Source of the DNA: JAUYIV01 sp040882645
GTDB lineage: Bacteria; Actinomycetota; Acidimicrobiia; Spongiisociales; UBA11373
Reading direction: 5' to 3'
Assembly: GCA_040882645.1 (NCBI GenBank)
Contig: JBBEAX010000038.1
Coordinates: 1-64,000 of the forward strand
Length of the DNA: 64,000 bases
The notes under the pieces: generated by a model
The model's database searches: none
Told to the model about the DNA's origin: nothing
What the model saw: the letters and a program-made list of their open reading frames with translations, nothing else
Shown here: one piece after another, positions 51,880-60,262 of the stretch
Layout: every line of letters starts with the position of its first letter
How positions within the stretch are numbered: the stretch's first letter is position 1
Program-made: the position numbers and the translations under genes

Positions 51880-51970
51880 CGCGGGGGGGAGAGTAGGGGA
51901 AGAGGTCCCGGCGCCGCGGCGGGGGAAAAGGCACCAGCGCCCTCTCCCCGCGCCGCGGGCAGGGTGTCGT
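51880..51970 (-). promoter_or_regulatory. GC-rich inverted repeat between binding-protein and ATPase genes
   Basis: The 91-bp gap has CCCGGCGCCGCGGCGGGGG facing CCCTCTCCCCGCGCCGCGGG, which can form an imperfect stem of about 11-13 bp. Hairpins after binding-protein genes commonly stabilise the upstream mRNA and lower downstream expression, giving excess binding protein. No heptamer array is present here, unlike other gaps of this size. Confidence 0.5.
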
Positions 51971-53194
51971 TCACTCGGCGGAGCTAGCTCCGACCATTCC
52001 TTCGAGAAGCTGCTCGGCGTACCAGATCTGGAAGTCGGTGGCCTCTTCGCCATCGGCGAGGAACTCCGATCCGTCCTGATAGTTGAGCGGCCCCACGTAC
52101 AGATTGATCGATCCGTCGGCGAGACCTTCGATGAAGGTCGCCAGATCGGCGGCTGCCTCGTCGGAGAGGCCGTCACCTTCGAACCAGCCGATCGCCGTGG
52201 TGTCCGGGTTGTTGATGTCGTCCCAGTCGGGGCCGTTCCACACCCAGGTCGACTCGAACGTGCCGTCGATCACCGACTGCGCTACTTCGAGATACGCCGG
52301 GCCCCAATGGAAGTAGGGAACGCCGAGGCAGATCTCCTCTGCCTCTTGGCAAGCCCCTTCGTAGTCATAAGGCACCGCCCACACATTCGCGCCGCCCGCG
52401 GCCCGCTGGCCGGCGACGACGAGGGCTTCAGTGGTGTCGATGCCGGAGATCACAACGTCCGCGCCCGAGTCGAAGAAGTCGTTGGCTACCAGCGTCGGGT
52501 CGAGGGTGAATCCCGGGATGTTGAACCAGAACCCGATCCAGTTGACACTGAATCCAAGGGTTGCCGGATCGTTGCCCCGGAAGTTCTCCCAGCAGTATTG
52601 GGCGCCGAGATAGGCCGAGTTTGTCAGCCGTCTCGTCTCATCGTTGATGAGCGGACCGAGATACCCGATCTCTCCCGTCTCGCTGGTGAGTGCGGCAGCG
52701 CAGCCGGCAATCATCTTGCCGTACTCCATCCGCCCCATCACGTTGCCCAGGTTGTCGAGGTCGGGGCGATAGTCCTTCCCGTCCGCCCAGGCGTTGTCAC
52801 CGGATGTCCAGATCATCGGGACATCGGGGTTGCGCTCCGCTCCGAGGAGTACCCCGTCCTTCATATCGTCTGAGGTGGCGAAGATGAGCTGCGCTCCCTG
52901 CGCCACCATGTCGTCGATCACCTGATCGACTGTCGTCTCGGGCCGGTCGGCAGTGTTCACCCGGTCGAGGACGATCATCCTTGCCCCGAGTTTCTCCTCG
53001 AGGTATTGCCCTCCCTCGAAGTTTGCCTGGCTCCAGCCTCGGTCGTTTTGCGGGCCGACGAGGATCATCCCAAAGACGAACTCCTCGCCTGCCCCTCCAG
53101 TTGTTGTCGTGGCATCGTCGTCCCCGCACGCCGCCGCCACGATGGCGAAGACAGCGAGGATGACGAGCAATCGGCGGAATGAGTTCCCGCGCAT
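51971..53194 (-). CDS. BMP-family substrate-binding lipoprotein
   Basis: A 407-residue lipoprotein of the Bmp/PnrA-like family. The signal ends IVAAACGDDD (Cys near 23); a Thr/Gly linker precedes FVFGMILVGPQNDRGWSQANFEGGQYLEE, and the family blocks ATSDDMKDGVLLGAERNPDV, YLGPLINDETRRLTNSAYLGAQ and ADVVISGIDTTEALVVAGQ follow. PnrA-type proteins bind purine nucleosides, consistent with the divergent deaminase. The ATG at 53194 and the divergent start at 53315 share a 120-bp region. Confidence 0.92.
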   Translation of the reverse strand: MRGNSFRRLLVILAVFAIVAAACGDDDATTTTGGAGEEFVFGMILVGPQNDRGWSQANFEGGQYLEEKLGARMIVLDRVNTADRPETTVDQVIDDMVAQGAQLIFATSDDMKDGVLLGAERNPDVPMIWTSGDNAWADGKDYRPDLDNLGNVMGRMEYGKMIAGCAAALTSETGEIGYLGPLINDETRRLTNSAYLGAQYCWENFRGNDPATLGFSVNWIGFWFNIPGFTLDPTLVANDFFDSGADVVISGIDTTEALVVAGQRAAGGANVWAVPYDYEGACQEAEEICLGVPYFHWGPAYLEVAQSVIDGTFESTWVWNGPDWDDINNPDTTAIGWFEGDGLSDEAAADLATFIEGLADGSINLYVGPLNYQDGSEFLADGEEATDFQIWYAEQLLEGMVGASSAE

Positions 53195-53314
53195 CGGTCA
53201 CCCTTCAGTTGGCTCGATTCGATCGTACGGTGGTGGGCACAGCTAGGACATGGGCCACTCGGCCCTTGCTGATGGGTGCTTTTGCTGGGAGGTTCAGCCT
53301 CAGAAGGAGGCGCG

Positions 53315-54301
53315 GTGGAGGAGTTCATTCGGGCTCTGCCCAAGGTGGAACTCCATGTCCACATCGAGGGAACCCTCGAACCGGAGATGATGTTTGCCCT
53401 CGGGGCGCGTAACCGGATTGCGCTGCCATTCTCCTCCGTGGAGGAGACCCGGGCGGCGTACGAATTCGTCGACCTCCAGTCGTTTCTCGACATCTACTAC
53501 CAGGGCGCCGCCGTACTGCAGACCACGGAGGACTTCGCCGACCTGATGGCGGCCTACCTCCATCGGGCGGCGGCAGACAACGTGCGGCATGCCGAGATCT
53601 TCTTCGATCCGCAGACCCATACCGAGCGGGGCATTCCCTTTGGGGTGTTCATGGACGGGTTCGAGCGAGCCCGAGCCGAGGCGGCGGCAACCCTGGGCAT
53701 CTCGAGCCTGCTGATCATGTGCTTCCTCCGCCACCTTCCGGAGGAGAGCGCGCTCGAGACCCTGGAGCAGGCTGCGCCCTTCTTCGACCGGATCGTCGCG
53801 GTCGGCCTCGACTCGGGCGAGGTGGGCAATCCCCCAGATCGGTTCGAGAGAGTGTTCAGTCGGGCGCGCGCCCTCGGTCTTCGGGCCGTGGCCCACGCAG
53901 GGGAGGAGGGTCCCCCGTCGTACATCACCGGGGCCCTCGATCTCCTCGGCGCCGAGCGGATCGACCACGGGGTCGCCTGCGAGCAGGACCAGGCACTCGT
54001 GGAGCGGTTGGTGCGGGAGGCGATCCCCCTCACGATGTGCCCGTTGTCGAACCTTGCCCTTCGGGGCGTCGCCGACCTGAAAGAGCACAACCTCAAACGT
54101 CTGCTCGATCGGCGAGTCCGGGTGACCGTCAACTCCGATGACCCGGCGTACTTCGGCGGGTACATCGGCGATAACTTCCTGGTGATCCAGCAAGCGCTCG
54201 ATCTGGATCGCAACGACCTGACCACCCTGGCCCGCAACGCCATCGAGGGATCGTTTCTGCCTCCCGACGGGAAGACGCGGCTGCTGGCCGAACTCGTTTA
54301 G
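53315..54301 (+). CDS. Adenine/adenosine deaminase family protein
   Basis: A 328-residue zinc deaminase. HVHIEGTLEPE near residue 12 holds the first metal histidines, HAEIFFDPQTHTERG near 90 is characteristic of the adenine deaminase branch (Aah1-like) rather than classical adenosine deaminase, and AVAHAGEEGPP, ERIDHG and VTVNSDDPAYFGG complete the active site. It probably salvages purines brought in by the divergent ABC importer. GTG at 53315 follows AAGGAGG with ideal spacing and is clearly the start. Confidence 0.88.
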   Translation: MEEFIRALPKVELHVHIEGTLEPEMMFALGARNRIALPFSSVEETRAAYEFVDLQSFLDIYYQGAAVLQTTEDFADLMAAYLHRAAADNVRHAEIFFDPQTHTERGIPFGVFMDGFERARAEAAATLGISSLLIMCFLRHLPEESALETLEQAAPFFDRIVAVGLDSGEVGNPPDRFERVFSRARALGLRAVAHAGEEGPPSYITGALDLLGAERIDHGVACEQDQALVERLVREAIPLTMCPLSNLALRGVADLKEHNLKRLLDRRVRVTVNSDDPAYFGGYIGDNFLVIQQALDLDRNDLTTLARNAIEGSFLPPDGKTRLLAELV

Positions 54302-54307
54302 GTCGGC

Positions 54308-54328
54308 CAACGGCCCACGGTCGACGGC
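54308..54328. repeat. Short heptamer array, CAACGGC family (R24)
   Basis: Three in-phase degenerate units (CAACGGC, CCACGGT, CGACGGC) lie just after the stop of the deaminase gene. The units resemble those of R19. No inverted partner was seen before the ArsR gene at 54428. Confidence 0.55.
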
Positions 54329-54371
54329 CCGGAATTCTGCCGTTTGACCCGTTGGGCCATGCTCAGGCTGC

Positions 54372-54419
54372 TTGACAAACGGGCGGGAAATCCCGACCAT
54401 ACGGCGATTCCCGACCATA
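54372..54419 (+). promoter_or_regulatory. Possible promoter and direct-repeat operator of the ArsR gene
   Basis: TTGACA at 54372-54377 could be a -35 element. Two identical copies of TCCCGACCATA occupy 54391-54401 and 54409-54419, with starts 18 bp apart. The second copy ends eight bases before the ATG at 54428. Direct repeats this close to an autoregulated ArsR-type gene suggest an operator; this is not proven. Confidence 0.5.
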
Positions 54420-54427
54420 GGGCACCA

Positions 54428-54964
54428 ATGACCGAGCCATATCAGCCGGAAGAAGGGCTGTTCGCCCTCGACATCGATCAGGCGCGGCTGCTCTCCGACG
54501 AGACCCGCGCGGCGATCATCGTCCTGCTCGCCGAACGGCCCGCCACCACCGCCCAGCTGGCCGAGGCGCTCGACCGGCCCAAGGGGACCGTCGGCCACCA
54601 CCTGAAGGCGATGGAGGCGGCCGGTCTGATCCGGGTGGTACGAACCCGCAAGGTGCGGGCGCTCACCGAGAAGTACTACGGCCGGGTGGCCCGCACCTAC
54701 CTGTTCCCCAATGTCGACGAGGGCCCGCAGCGCGACTTCATGGTGGAGGCCATGAGCGAGATGCGGGCCCCCCGGGAAGGGGAGGCCCCGTTCTTCACCT
54801 TGCGCCACGCTCGGCTGGCCGAGGATCGGCTCGAGGAGTTCGGCCACCGGGTCCAGGCGCTGGCCGAGGAGTTCGCCGCCTTGCCTCGCAGTGGCACCAC
54901 GGTGTACGGATTCATCGCCGGGGTCTATCCCACCGACCGCCCGTCCTTGAAGGAGGATGAGTGA
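54428..54964 (+). CDS. ArsR-type winged-helix transcriptional regulator
   Basis: A 178-residue regulator. Residues about 15-85 form an HTH of the ArsR/HTH_20 group: LSDETRAAIIVLLAERPATTAQLAEALDRPKGTVGHHLKAMEAAGLIRVVRT. A helical C-terminal part (DFMVEAMSEMR and RHARLAEDRLEEFGHRVQALAEEF) probably dimerises. No metal-binding cysteines are present, so the inducer is likely organic. ATG at 54428. The next gene, an exporter, overlaps the stop, which suggests the regulator controls export of its own inducer. Confidence 0.88.
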   Translation: MTEPYQPEEGLFALDIDQARLLSDETRAAIIVLLAERPATTAQLAEALDRPKGTVGHHLKAMEAAGLIRVVRTRKVRALTEKYYGRVARTYLFPNVDEGPQRDFMVEAMSEMRAPREGEAPFFTLRHARLAEDRLEEFGHRVQALAEEFAALPRSGTTVYGFIAGVYPTDRPSLKEDE

Positions 54965-56361
54965 CCACCACCACGAAGCCCACCAGGACGCGACTGAGCC
55001 TCGACTACTGGCGGCTGTGGACCGCCAGCGTCATCAGCAACCTGGGCGACGGCATCGCCGCCATCGCCTATCCGTGGCTGGCGTCGGCGGTCACCCGCGA
55101 CCCGCTGCTCATCGCCCTGATCGCGGTGGCGCAGCGGATCCCGTGGTTGGTGTTCACCCTTCCCGCCGGGGTGATCACCGACCGGGTCGACCGCCGCAAG
55201 ATCATGGTGACGATGGACCTCGTCCGGGCGACGCTGACGGTGCTTGTCGCGTTCGTGATCCTGGGGGAGATTACGTCGCTGCCCACGCCGGCGGAGCTGG
55301 CGACCGGAGTCGATGTCGCCACCAACTTCACCGTCTACCTCGTGCTGCTTGGCGCTGCGCTTTTGATGGGCATGGCCGAAGTCCTTCGGGACAACTCTGC
55401 ACAGACCTTCATGCCGGCCCTGGTGAAGCCGGAGAATCTGGAGCGGGCGAACGGCAACCTCTGGGGCGCCGAGATGGTGGCCAACTCGTTCGTCGGCCCC
55501 CCGGTGGGGTCGATCCTGTTGGGGATCGGGTTCGCCTTGCCGTTCTTCATCGACGCCGGCACCTTCGCGGTCGCCGCCGGCCTGGTGTTCCTCATCACGG
55601 GACAGTTCCGGGCGAAGCGCGCCGATGGCGCTGCTCCGGGGAAGAAGGTCGCCTGGAAGGCCGAGATCAAGGAGGGATTCCTCTGGTTGTGGCAGCACCC
55701 ACTGCTCCGGCCGATGGCCATCGTTCTCGGCTTCCTCAATGCGGGCGCGATGATGATGTTCTCCACCTTCATCCTCTTCGCCCAGGAGGACCTCGACCTC
55801 GAGACCGGGCTCTTCACCGGGGTGCTTCAGCCCGTCGCCGACTTCTTCGGCGCGAGCAGCGTCGCCGCCTTCGTGTTCTCGCTGCTGCTCATGGCCGGCG
55901 CCGTCGGAGGAATCCTTGGGAGCGTGTTCGCCGCCAGGATCAGCAAGCGGCTGGGCAGCGGGCCCTCGCTGTATCTGACCATGGCAGGCGGCGCCGCCTC
56001 CGCTCTGGTGATCGGGCTCACCAGCCGTTGGTGGGTGGTGTGGCTGATGTTCGCCATCTCGACGCTGCTGGCGTTGCTGTGGAACGTGATCACGGTGTCG
56101 CTCCGGCAGACGATCATCCCCGACGAACTGCTCGGCCGGGTGAACAGCGTGTACCGGTTCTTCGGCTGGGGGATGATGCCCATCGGCTCGCTGCTCGGCG
56201 GCGTGATCGTTGCGGTGTTCACCCCGCTCGTGGGTAGGTCCGATGCCCTCCGCTGGCCGTTCTTCGCGGTGGCGATCATCAACGTGATGCTGTTGGTGTA
56301 CGCCATCCCCCGCCTGACCACAGACAAGATCGAAGGGGCGCGGGCAGAGGCGAAGAAGTAG
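54961..56361 (+). CDS. MFS transporter (EntS-like, MFS_3)
   Basis: A 466-residue major facilitator with about twelve helices. The start LDYWRLWTASVISNLGDGIAAIAYPWLAS and the loop-2 motif AGVITDRVDRRKIMV (GxxxDRxxRR) are typical. The later IIPDELLGRVNSVYRFFGWGMMPIGSLLGG block fits the EntS/macrolide efflux-like MFS_3 group. A long central loop at about 215-235 is charged. It probably exports a toxic compound or siderophore-like molecule. GTG at 54961 overlaps the regulator stop and follows AAGGAGG. Confidence 0.9.
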   Translation: MTTTTKPTRTRLSLDYWRLWTASVISNLGDGIAAIAYPWLASAVTRDPLLIALIAVAQRIPWLVFTLPAGVITDRVDRRKIMVTMDLVRATLTVLVAFVILGEITSLPTPAELATGVDVATNFTVYLVLLGAALLMGMAEVLRDNSAQTFMPALVKPENLERANGNLWGAEMVANSFVGPPVGSILLGIGFALPFFIDAGTFAVAAGLVFLITGQFRAKRADGAAPGKKVAWKAEIKEGFLWLWQHPLLRPMAIVLGFLNAGAMMMFSTFILFAQEDLDLETGLFTGVLQPVADFFGASSVAAFVFSLLLMAGAVGGILGSVFAARISKRLGSGPSLYLTMAGGAASALVIGLTSRWWVVWLMFAISTLLALLWNVITVSLRQTIIPDELLGRVNSVYRFFGWGMMPIGSLLGGVIVAVFTPLVGRSDALRWPFFAVAIINVMLLVYAIPRLTTDKIEGARAEAKK

Positions 56362-56410
56362 CGCCCTCAACCGGGTAATCCGTGCCAGACCGCCGCACGG
56401 CCCCTTCGTC

Positions 56411-56502
56411 ACCGCCCTTCGGGCGGTGCCACCTCCCCCTGCGGGGGAGGAAACGCCGTCCTACGAATTGCGAATTGCGAATTGCGGCCGAGCGAAGCGA
56501 GG
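56411..56502. repeat. Two hairpins and a GAATTGC array (R25)
   Basis: ACCGCCCTTCGGGCGGT (56411-56427) and CCTCCCCCTGCGGGGGAGG (56432-56450) are near-perfect hairpins in tandem. Three perfect GAATTGC units (56465-56485) and a GGCCGAGCGAAGCGAGG segment follow. Together they fill most of the gap between the MFS gene and the phosphatase gene. The tandem hairpins could terminate the exporter transcript. Confidence 0.8.
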
Positions 56503-56555
56503 TAGGGTCACCAAGGGCTTCTCGCTATCGCCCCGAAGCAATTTCAGAATCACGA

Positions 56556-57257
56556 ATGATGCCCTGGCTCCTCATTTCAGACGCCGATGACACCCTGCTC
56601 GGTGACCCCGCTGGCCTGCGCACTCTGACCTCGCACCTGGCCCACCACCGCAACGTCGCGGTGGTGGTCAACTCCAGTCGGCCGGTGAAGAGCGTTGCCG
56701 CTTCATTCGTTCCTATCAAGGGCTTCCGTCCGCAAGGATTCATCGGGGCCCTCGGGACCGAAGTGGACGTCGCGGGACGCCGGGCACTCGGGTGGGGGTC
56801 GAGGTTCGGCCACTGGGATCGTCAGCTCATTCATGACACGCTGGCCGGGCTGGGGTTTCAGCCACACATCGACGAGTACCAGGGTTCCCACAAGGTCAGC
56901 TTCACCGTTCCACCCGAGCAATGGGCCGACGCCCGGCGAGCCGTCTTCGCCACGCGGCTCGCCATCCGCATCATCGAATCGGTTCCCTCCAATTTCGATG
57001 TGCTGCCGCGCGCTGCGGGCAAGGCTGCGGCTGCGCGCTACGCCGCCCGCCGCCTCGGTGTCCCCCTCCACCGGGTGGTCACAGCCGGCGACTCCGCCAA
57101 CGATTGGGACCTTCTGCGGGTCGGATTCGGGGTGGCAGTGGGCAATGCTCGCTTCGAGCTGCTGCGAAGGGTGCAGGACACGTCTGTGTATCTGGCGCGC
57201 CACCAACGAGCGCTCGGCGTCCTCGAGGGGCTCACCGTTGCCGGAGCATTCAGATGA
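56556..57257 (+). CDS. HAD phosphatase of the sucrose-phosphate phosphatase type
   Basis: A 233-residue HAD hydrolase. The nucleophile motif is ISDADDTLLGD near residue 9 (DxDDT, typical of the S6PP subgroup), VVNSSRPVKS gives motif II, Lys occurs in the C2 cap region, and TAGDSANDWDLL near 186 gives the metal-binding motif. Such enzymes dephosphorylate sucrose-6-phosphate or mannosylfructose phosphate. The gene overlaps the glycosyltransferase that would supply its substrate. ATG at 56556 or 56559; earlier in-frame codons lie in repeats. Confidence 0.86.
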   Translation: MMPWLLISDADDTLLGDPAGLRTLTSHLAHHRNVAVVVNSSRPVKSVAASFVPIKGFRPQGFIGALGTEVDVAGRRALGWGSRFGHWDRQLIHDTLAGLGFQPHIDEYQGSHKVSFTVPPEQWADARRAVFATRLAIRIIESVPSNFDVLPRAAGKAAAARYAARRLGVPLHRVVTAGDSANDWDLLRVGFGVAVGNARFELLRRVQDTSVYLARHQRALGVLEGLTVAGAFR

Positions 57258-58540
57258 ATCTCGAATCTCGCATCCTGATGCTGTCACTCCACGGGTATGT
57301 GGGGGCGGAACCAGAGCTGGGGCTGCCCGACACCGGGGGACAGGTGGTGTTCGTCCTCCGCCTCGCCGAGCGGCTGGCCGAGATGGGCTACGACGTCGAC
57401 ATCGTCACCCGGAGATTCGAAGATCAGCCCGAGATGGATGAGATGAGCCCGCGCCTGCGGGTGTGGCGGATCCCCTTCGGCGGCCCTGACTTCATCCGCA
57501 AGGAAGACATGCACGACCACCTGGGTGAGTTCGTCACCGAGTTCCTTCGCCGATCCGACGAACTGAAGCGCCGTTACGCCATCGTCTCCTCGCACTATTG
57601 GGACGCCGGGTGGGCCGGGCAGCGCGTTGCCGAGGAGATGGACATCCCCCATGTCCACACGCCGCACTCGCTGGGTTCGTGGAAGCGCAAGGACATGAAG
57701 GGCGACGTTCAGCAGATCGAAACCGACTACCGATTCGCCGAGAGGATCGAAAAGGAGTTCCTGGTCTACCGACGGTGCGAACAGGTGATCGCCACCACTC
57801 CCCAGCAGCTGTCGATCCTCGGCGAGGACTACGAGGTACCCGAACGTCACGTGACAATGATTCCTCCGGGGATCGACGAGAGGACCTATACCCCGGTGCC
57901 GCGGGCAAATGTGGCCCGGCTCCGCAAGGAACTCGGGTTCAGGAAGCACGACGTCTACACCATCGGACGGGCGGCAGCGAACAAGGGCTACGACCTGCTG
58001 ATCAAGGCGCTGCCCACGCTGCGTGATGCCGTCGGCGACGCCCGGCTAATGCTCGCCATCGGGGCCGACTCGGCCACCGACAAGGGCCGGGTCACGCGGT
58101 GGCAGAAACTCGCCGCCGACCTTGGGGTTGCCGACCACATCAACTGGCTCGGGTATATCGCCGACGACAAGATGGCCGATCACTATCGCGCCGCGCCGGT
58201 GTTCGCCCTGCCGTCACGGTACGAGCCATTCGGAATGACCGCGGTCGAAGCGATGGCCTGCGGCACCGCCTGTGTCGCCACCGTCCATGGGGGCCTCGAA
58301 GAAATGTTCGACTTCGGCAGCCAGGCCCTCTTCGCCGACCCGAAGCGCCCCCAGGAATTCGGAGTGATGCTCAGCATGCCGCTGCGATATCCCCGCCTCC
58401 AGGAGCGTCTCGCTATCGACGGCGCTCGCTGGGCCCGCCGTACCTTCGGCTGGCGCCGCATCGCCCGACGCACCGTCGAAGTGCTGGAGCAAGCGGCGCA
58501 AAGCCACAGCGACGAGCCAGGCTTGTCGACTGGGGGGTAG
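57254..58540 (+). CDS. GT4 glycosyltransferase, sucrose-/mannosylfructose-phosphate synthase-like
   Basis: A 428-residue GT-B enzyme. LSLHGYVGAEPELGLPDTGGQVVFVLRLAERL near the start, ex PFGGPDFIRKEDMHDHL, and VHTPHSLGSWKR are typical of the sucrose-phosphate synthase branch; the close similarity of HGYVGAE and TRRFEDQPEM to mannosylfructose-phosphate synthase is notable. The donor site EPFGMTAVEAMACGTACVAT holds the E-x7-E pair. Product would be a phosphorylated disaccharide cleaved by the upstream phosphatase, yielding a compatible solute. ATG at 57254 overlaps the phosphatase stop. Confidence 0.86.
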   Translation: MNLESRILMLSLHGYVGAEPELGLPDTGGQVVFVLRLAERLAEMGYDVDIVTRRFEDQPEMDEMSPRLRVWRIPFGGPDFIRKEDMHDHLGEFVTEFLRRSDELKRRYAIVSSHYWDAGWAGQRVAEEMDIPHVHTPHSLGSWKRKDMKGDVQQIETDYRFAERIEKEFLVYRRCEQVIATTPQQLSILGEDYEVPERHVTMIPPGIDERTYTPVPRANVARLRKELGFRKHDVYTIGRAAANKGYDLLIKALPTLRDAVGDARLMLAIGADSATDKGRVTRWQKLAADLGVADHINWLGYIADDKMADHYRAAPVFALPSRYEPFGMTAVEAMACGTACVATVHGGLEEMFDFGSQALFADPKRPQEFGVMLSMPLRYPRLQERLAIDGARWARRTFGWRRIARRTVEVLEQAAQSHSDEPGLSTGG

Positions 58541-58542
58541 TT

Positions 58543-58680
58543 GGGCCTCGCTTCGCTCGGCCCGCAATTGGCAATTGGTAGGAGGGAGGCCTCGCTTCGC
58601 TCGGCCGATGGCAGCTCGCGCGGGTTCTCGCGGGCAGCGGGCTGCGGGTAGCGGGTTCCCCGGCTCGCCTACGGCGAGCC
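58543..58680. repeat. Compound element: hairpins, GCAATTG and GCGGGCA arrays (R26)
   Basis: GGGCCTCGCTTCGCTCGGCCC hairpin (58543-58563), two GCAATTG units, a second GGCCTCGCTTCGCTCGGCC hairpin (58588-58606), four GCGGGCA-like units (58630-58657) and a GGCTCGCCTACGGCGAGCC hairpin (58662-58680). The last hairpin contains the msrA stop codon, so msrA ends inside the repeat. It lies between convergent genes. Confidence 0.85.
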
Positions 58681-59304
58681 AGGAAACCTCACTCCGCAGG
58701 AGTGGTCGGGACAGTAGCCATTGGGGTTCTTCTCGAGGTACTGCTGGTGGTAGCCCTCGGCGTAGTAGAAGTCGCCCAGTGGCTGGATCTCTGTGGTGAT
58801 CTCGCCGAAGCCTGACTTCTTCAGCTCGGCCTGGAACATGTCCCGGCTGCGCTTGGCGGCGTCGGCCTGCTCGTCCGAGTGGGTATAGATCGCCGAGCGG
58901 TACTGGGTCCCGCGGTCGGCGCCCTGGCGCATGCCCTGCGTGGGGTCGTGGTTCTCCCAGAACAGCCGGAGCACCGCGTCGAAGGAGATCTGATTCGGAT
59001 CGAAGGCGACCAGCGCTACTTCGGTGTGGCCGGTCAGCGCCGAGCACACCTCTTCATAGGTGGGGTTGGGGGTGAACCCGCCGGCGTACCCGACTGCAGT
59101 GCTGTAGACCCCCGGCGTCTCCCAGAACAGCTTCTCGGCCCCCCAGAAGCACCCCATCCCGAACACCGCCGTCTCGACCCCATCGGGGAAGGGCGGATGG
59201 ATCGGGTTGCCGTTGACGAAATGGGTGTCGGTGGTGGGAATCGCCGCCGGGCGACCCTCGAGAGCGTCGGACGGCGAGATCATTTGTGACTTGTGACCGA
59301 ACAT
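58669..59304 (-). CDS. msrA: Peptide methionine sulfoxide reductase A
   Basis: A 211-residue enzyme that reduces methionine-S-sulfoxide in proteins. The catalytic Cys lies in GMGCFWGAEKLFWETPGVYST near residue 52; FTPNPTYEEVCSALTGHTEVALV and the HDPTQGMRQGADRGTQYRSAIY block are family typical, and the C-terminal DHSCGV holds a likely resolving Cys. ATG at 59304, or a later start at 59283 (Met8). The last few residues (RFPGSP) are encoded by a repeat hairpin. Confidence 0.93.
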   Translation of the reverse strand: MFGHKSQMISPSDALEGRPAAIPTTDTHFVNGNPIHPPFPDGVETAVFGMGCFWGAEKLFWETPGVYSTAVGYAGGFTPNPTYEEVCSALTGHTEVALVAFDPNQISFDAVLRLFWENHDPTQGMRQGADRGTQYRSAIYTHSDEQADAAKRSRDMFQAELKKSGFGEITTEIQPLGDFYYAEGYHQQYLEKNPNGYCPDHSCGVRFPGSP

Positions 59305-59347
59305 GGTGATCAGAACGGTAGAGGGCTTGGCGGTGTTCCCGTAGAAG

Positions 59348-59440
59348 GGTCAAGAATCAAGAGCCAGGACCTGACCCGAATCGGCTCCTGCTCGTTCTTG
59401 AACCTGAATCTTGAGTCTTGACTCTTGGCTCTTGATTCTC
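59348..59440. repeat. Inverted heptamer element, CAAGAAT family (R27)
   Basis: A short left arm at 59348-59368 (GTCAAGAATCAAGAGCCAGG) faces a longer right arm at 59406-59440 with TTGAGTC, TTGACTC, TTGGCTC and TTGATTC units. The core has GGCTCCTGCTCG. It lies between two minus-strand genes and its right edge overlaps the stop codon of the HAD phosphatase. Confidence 0.85.
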
Positions 59441-60215
59441 AGCTTCGCCTTTTCCGCATTAGTCCCCAGGCGATGGCGGCTCCGATCACGGCGGCGACGG
59501 TGGCCCCGGAGATGAGCGGCACGGGGCGGGTGAGGCGCTTGGTCAGGCTCACCTGGCGCTGGAACTGGAGAATCGGCCATCCTCGTTGCTCGGCGATGGT
59601 GCGCAGTTCCTTCTCGGGGTTGACTGCATGGGGGTTCCCGACGAGCTCGAGCAAGGGAAGATCGGTAATGCTGTCCGAATAGGCGAACGAATCGGCCAGG
59701 TCGATGCCCTGCTCATCGGCCACCGCCTGCACTGCCTTGGCCTTCTCGGCGCCGTAGGCATGCAACTCGACCTCACCGGTATAGAGGCCGTTCTCGTCGA
59801 CCCGGGCCTGGGTGGCGATGACATCCTCGACGCCGATGTACCTCGACAGCGGATGCACCACTTCATACGGGCTGGCGGAGACGATGAATACCTTTCGCCC
59901 CTCCCGTATGTGCTCGTCGATGAGGAAGAGTGCTTCGGCATAGACGATTGGGGCGACGACCTCCTCGAGCGCTTCCTCGACGATGCGTTCGACCTCGGCC
60001 CGGTCCCACCCCTTGATGAGGCGGAGCATGGCGTCGCGGGCCTTTTCCAATTGGTCTTCGTCGGCCCCGAACAGCATGTACATCAACTGGCCCATGGCGG
60101 CGCGCGCCAGCACCCGTCGCCCCAGCATCCCGGCCCGGTAGAGGTGCCCGGTGAAGGCGAGGGTCGAAGACCGAGCGATGACGGTCTTGTCAAGATCGAA
60201 GAAGGCGGCGCGCAT
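59439..60215 (-). CDS. HAD-IB family hydrolase (SerB-like) with C-terminal membrane helix
   Basis: A 258-residue HAD phosphatase. FFDLDKTVIARSST near residue 5 is the nucleophile motif DxDxT, VSASPYEVVHPL motif II, and AYSDSITDLPLLELVGNPHAVNPE the metal-binding motif with the typical HAD-IB ending. Similar proteins remove phosphate from serine, phospholipid or phosphoserine-like substrates. A single hydrophobic segment near the C-terminus (ISGATVAAVIGAAIAWGLM) is unusual and suggests membrane attachment. ATG at 60215. Confidence 0.85.
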   Translation of the reverse strand: MRAAFFDLDKTVIARSSTLAFTGHLYRAGMLGRRVLARAAMGQLMYMLFGADEDQLEKARDAMLRLIKGWDRAEVERIVEEALEEVVAPIVYAEALFLIDEHIREGRKVFIVSASPYEVVHPLSRYIGVEDVIATQARVDENGLYTGEVELHAYGAEKAKAVQAVADEQGIDLADSFAYSDSITDLPLLELVGNPHAVNPEKELRTIAEQRGWPILQFQRQVSLTKRLTRPVPLISGATVAAVIGAAIAWGLMRKRRS

Positions 60216-60262
60216 GGTCAGGAGGGAAAGTCTACGGGTGGATGAGGGGTGAAGGTCGCCCC

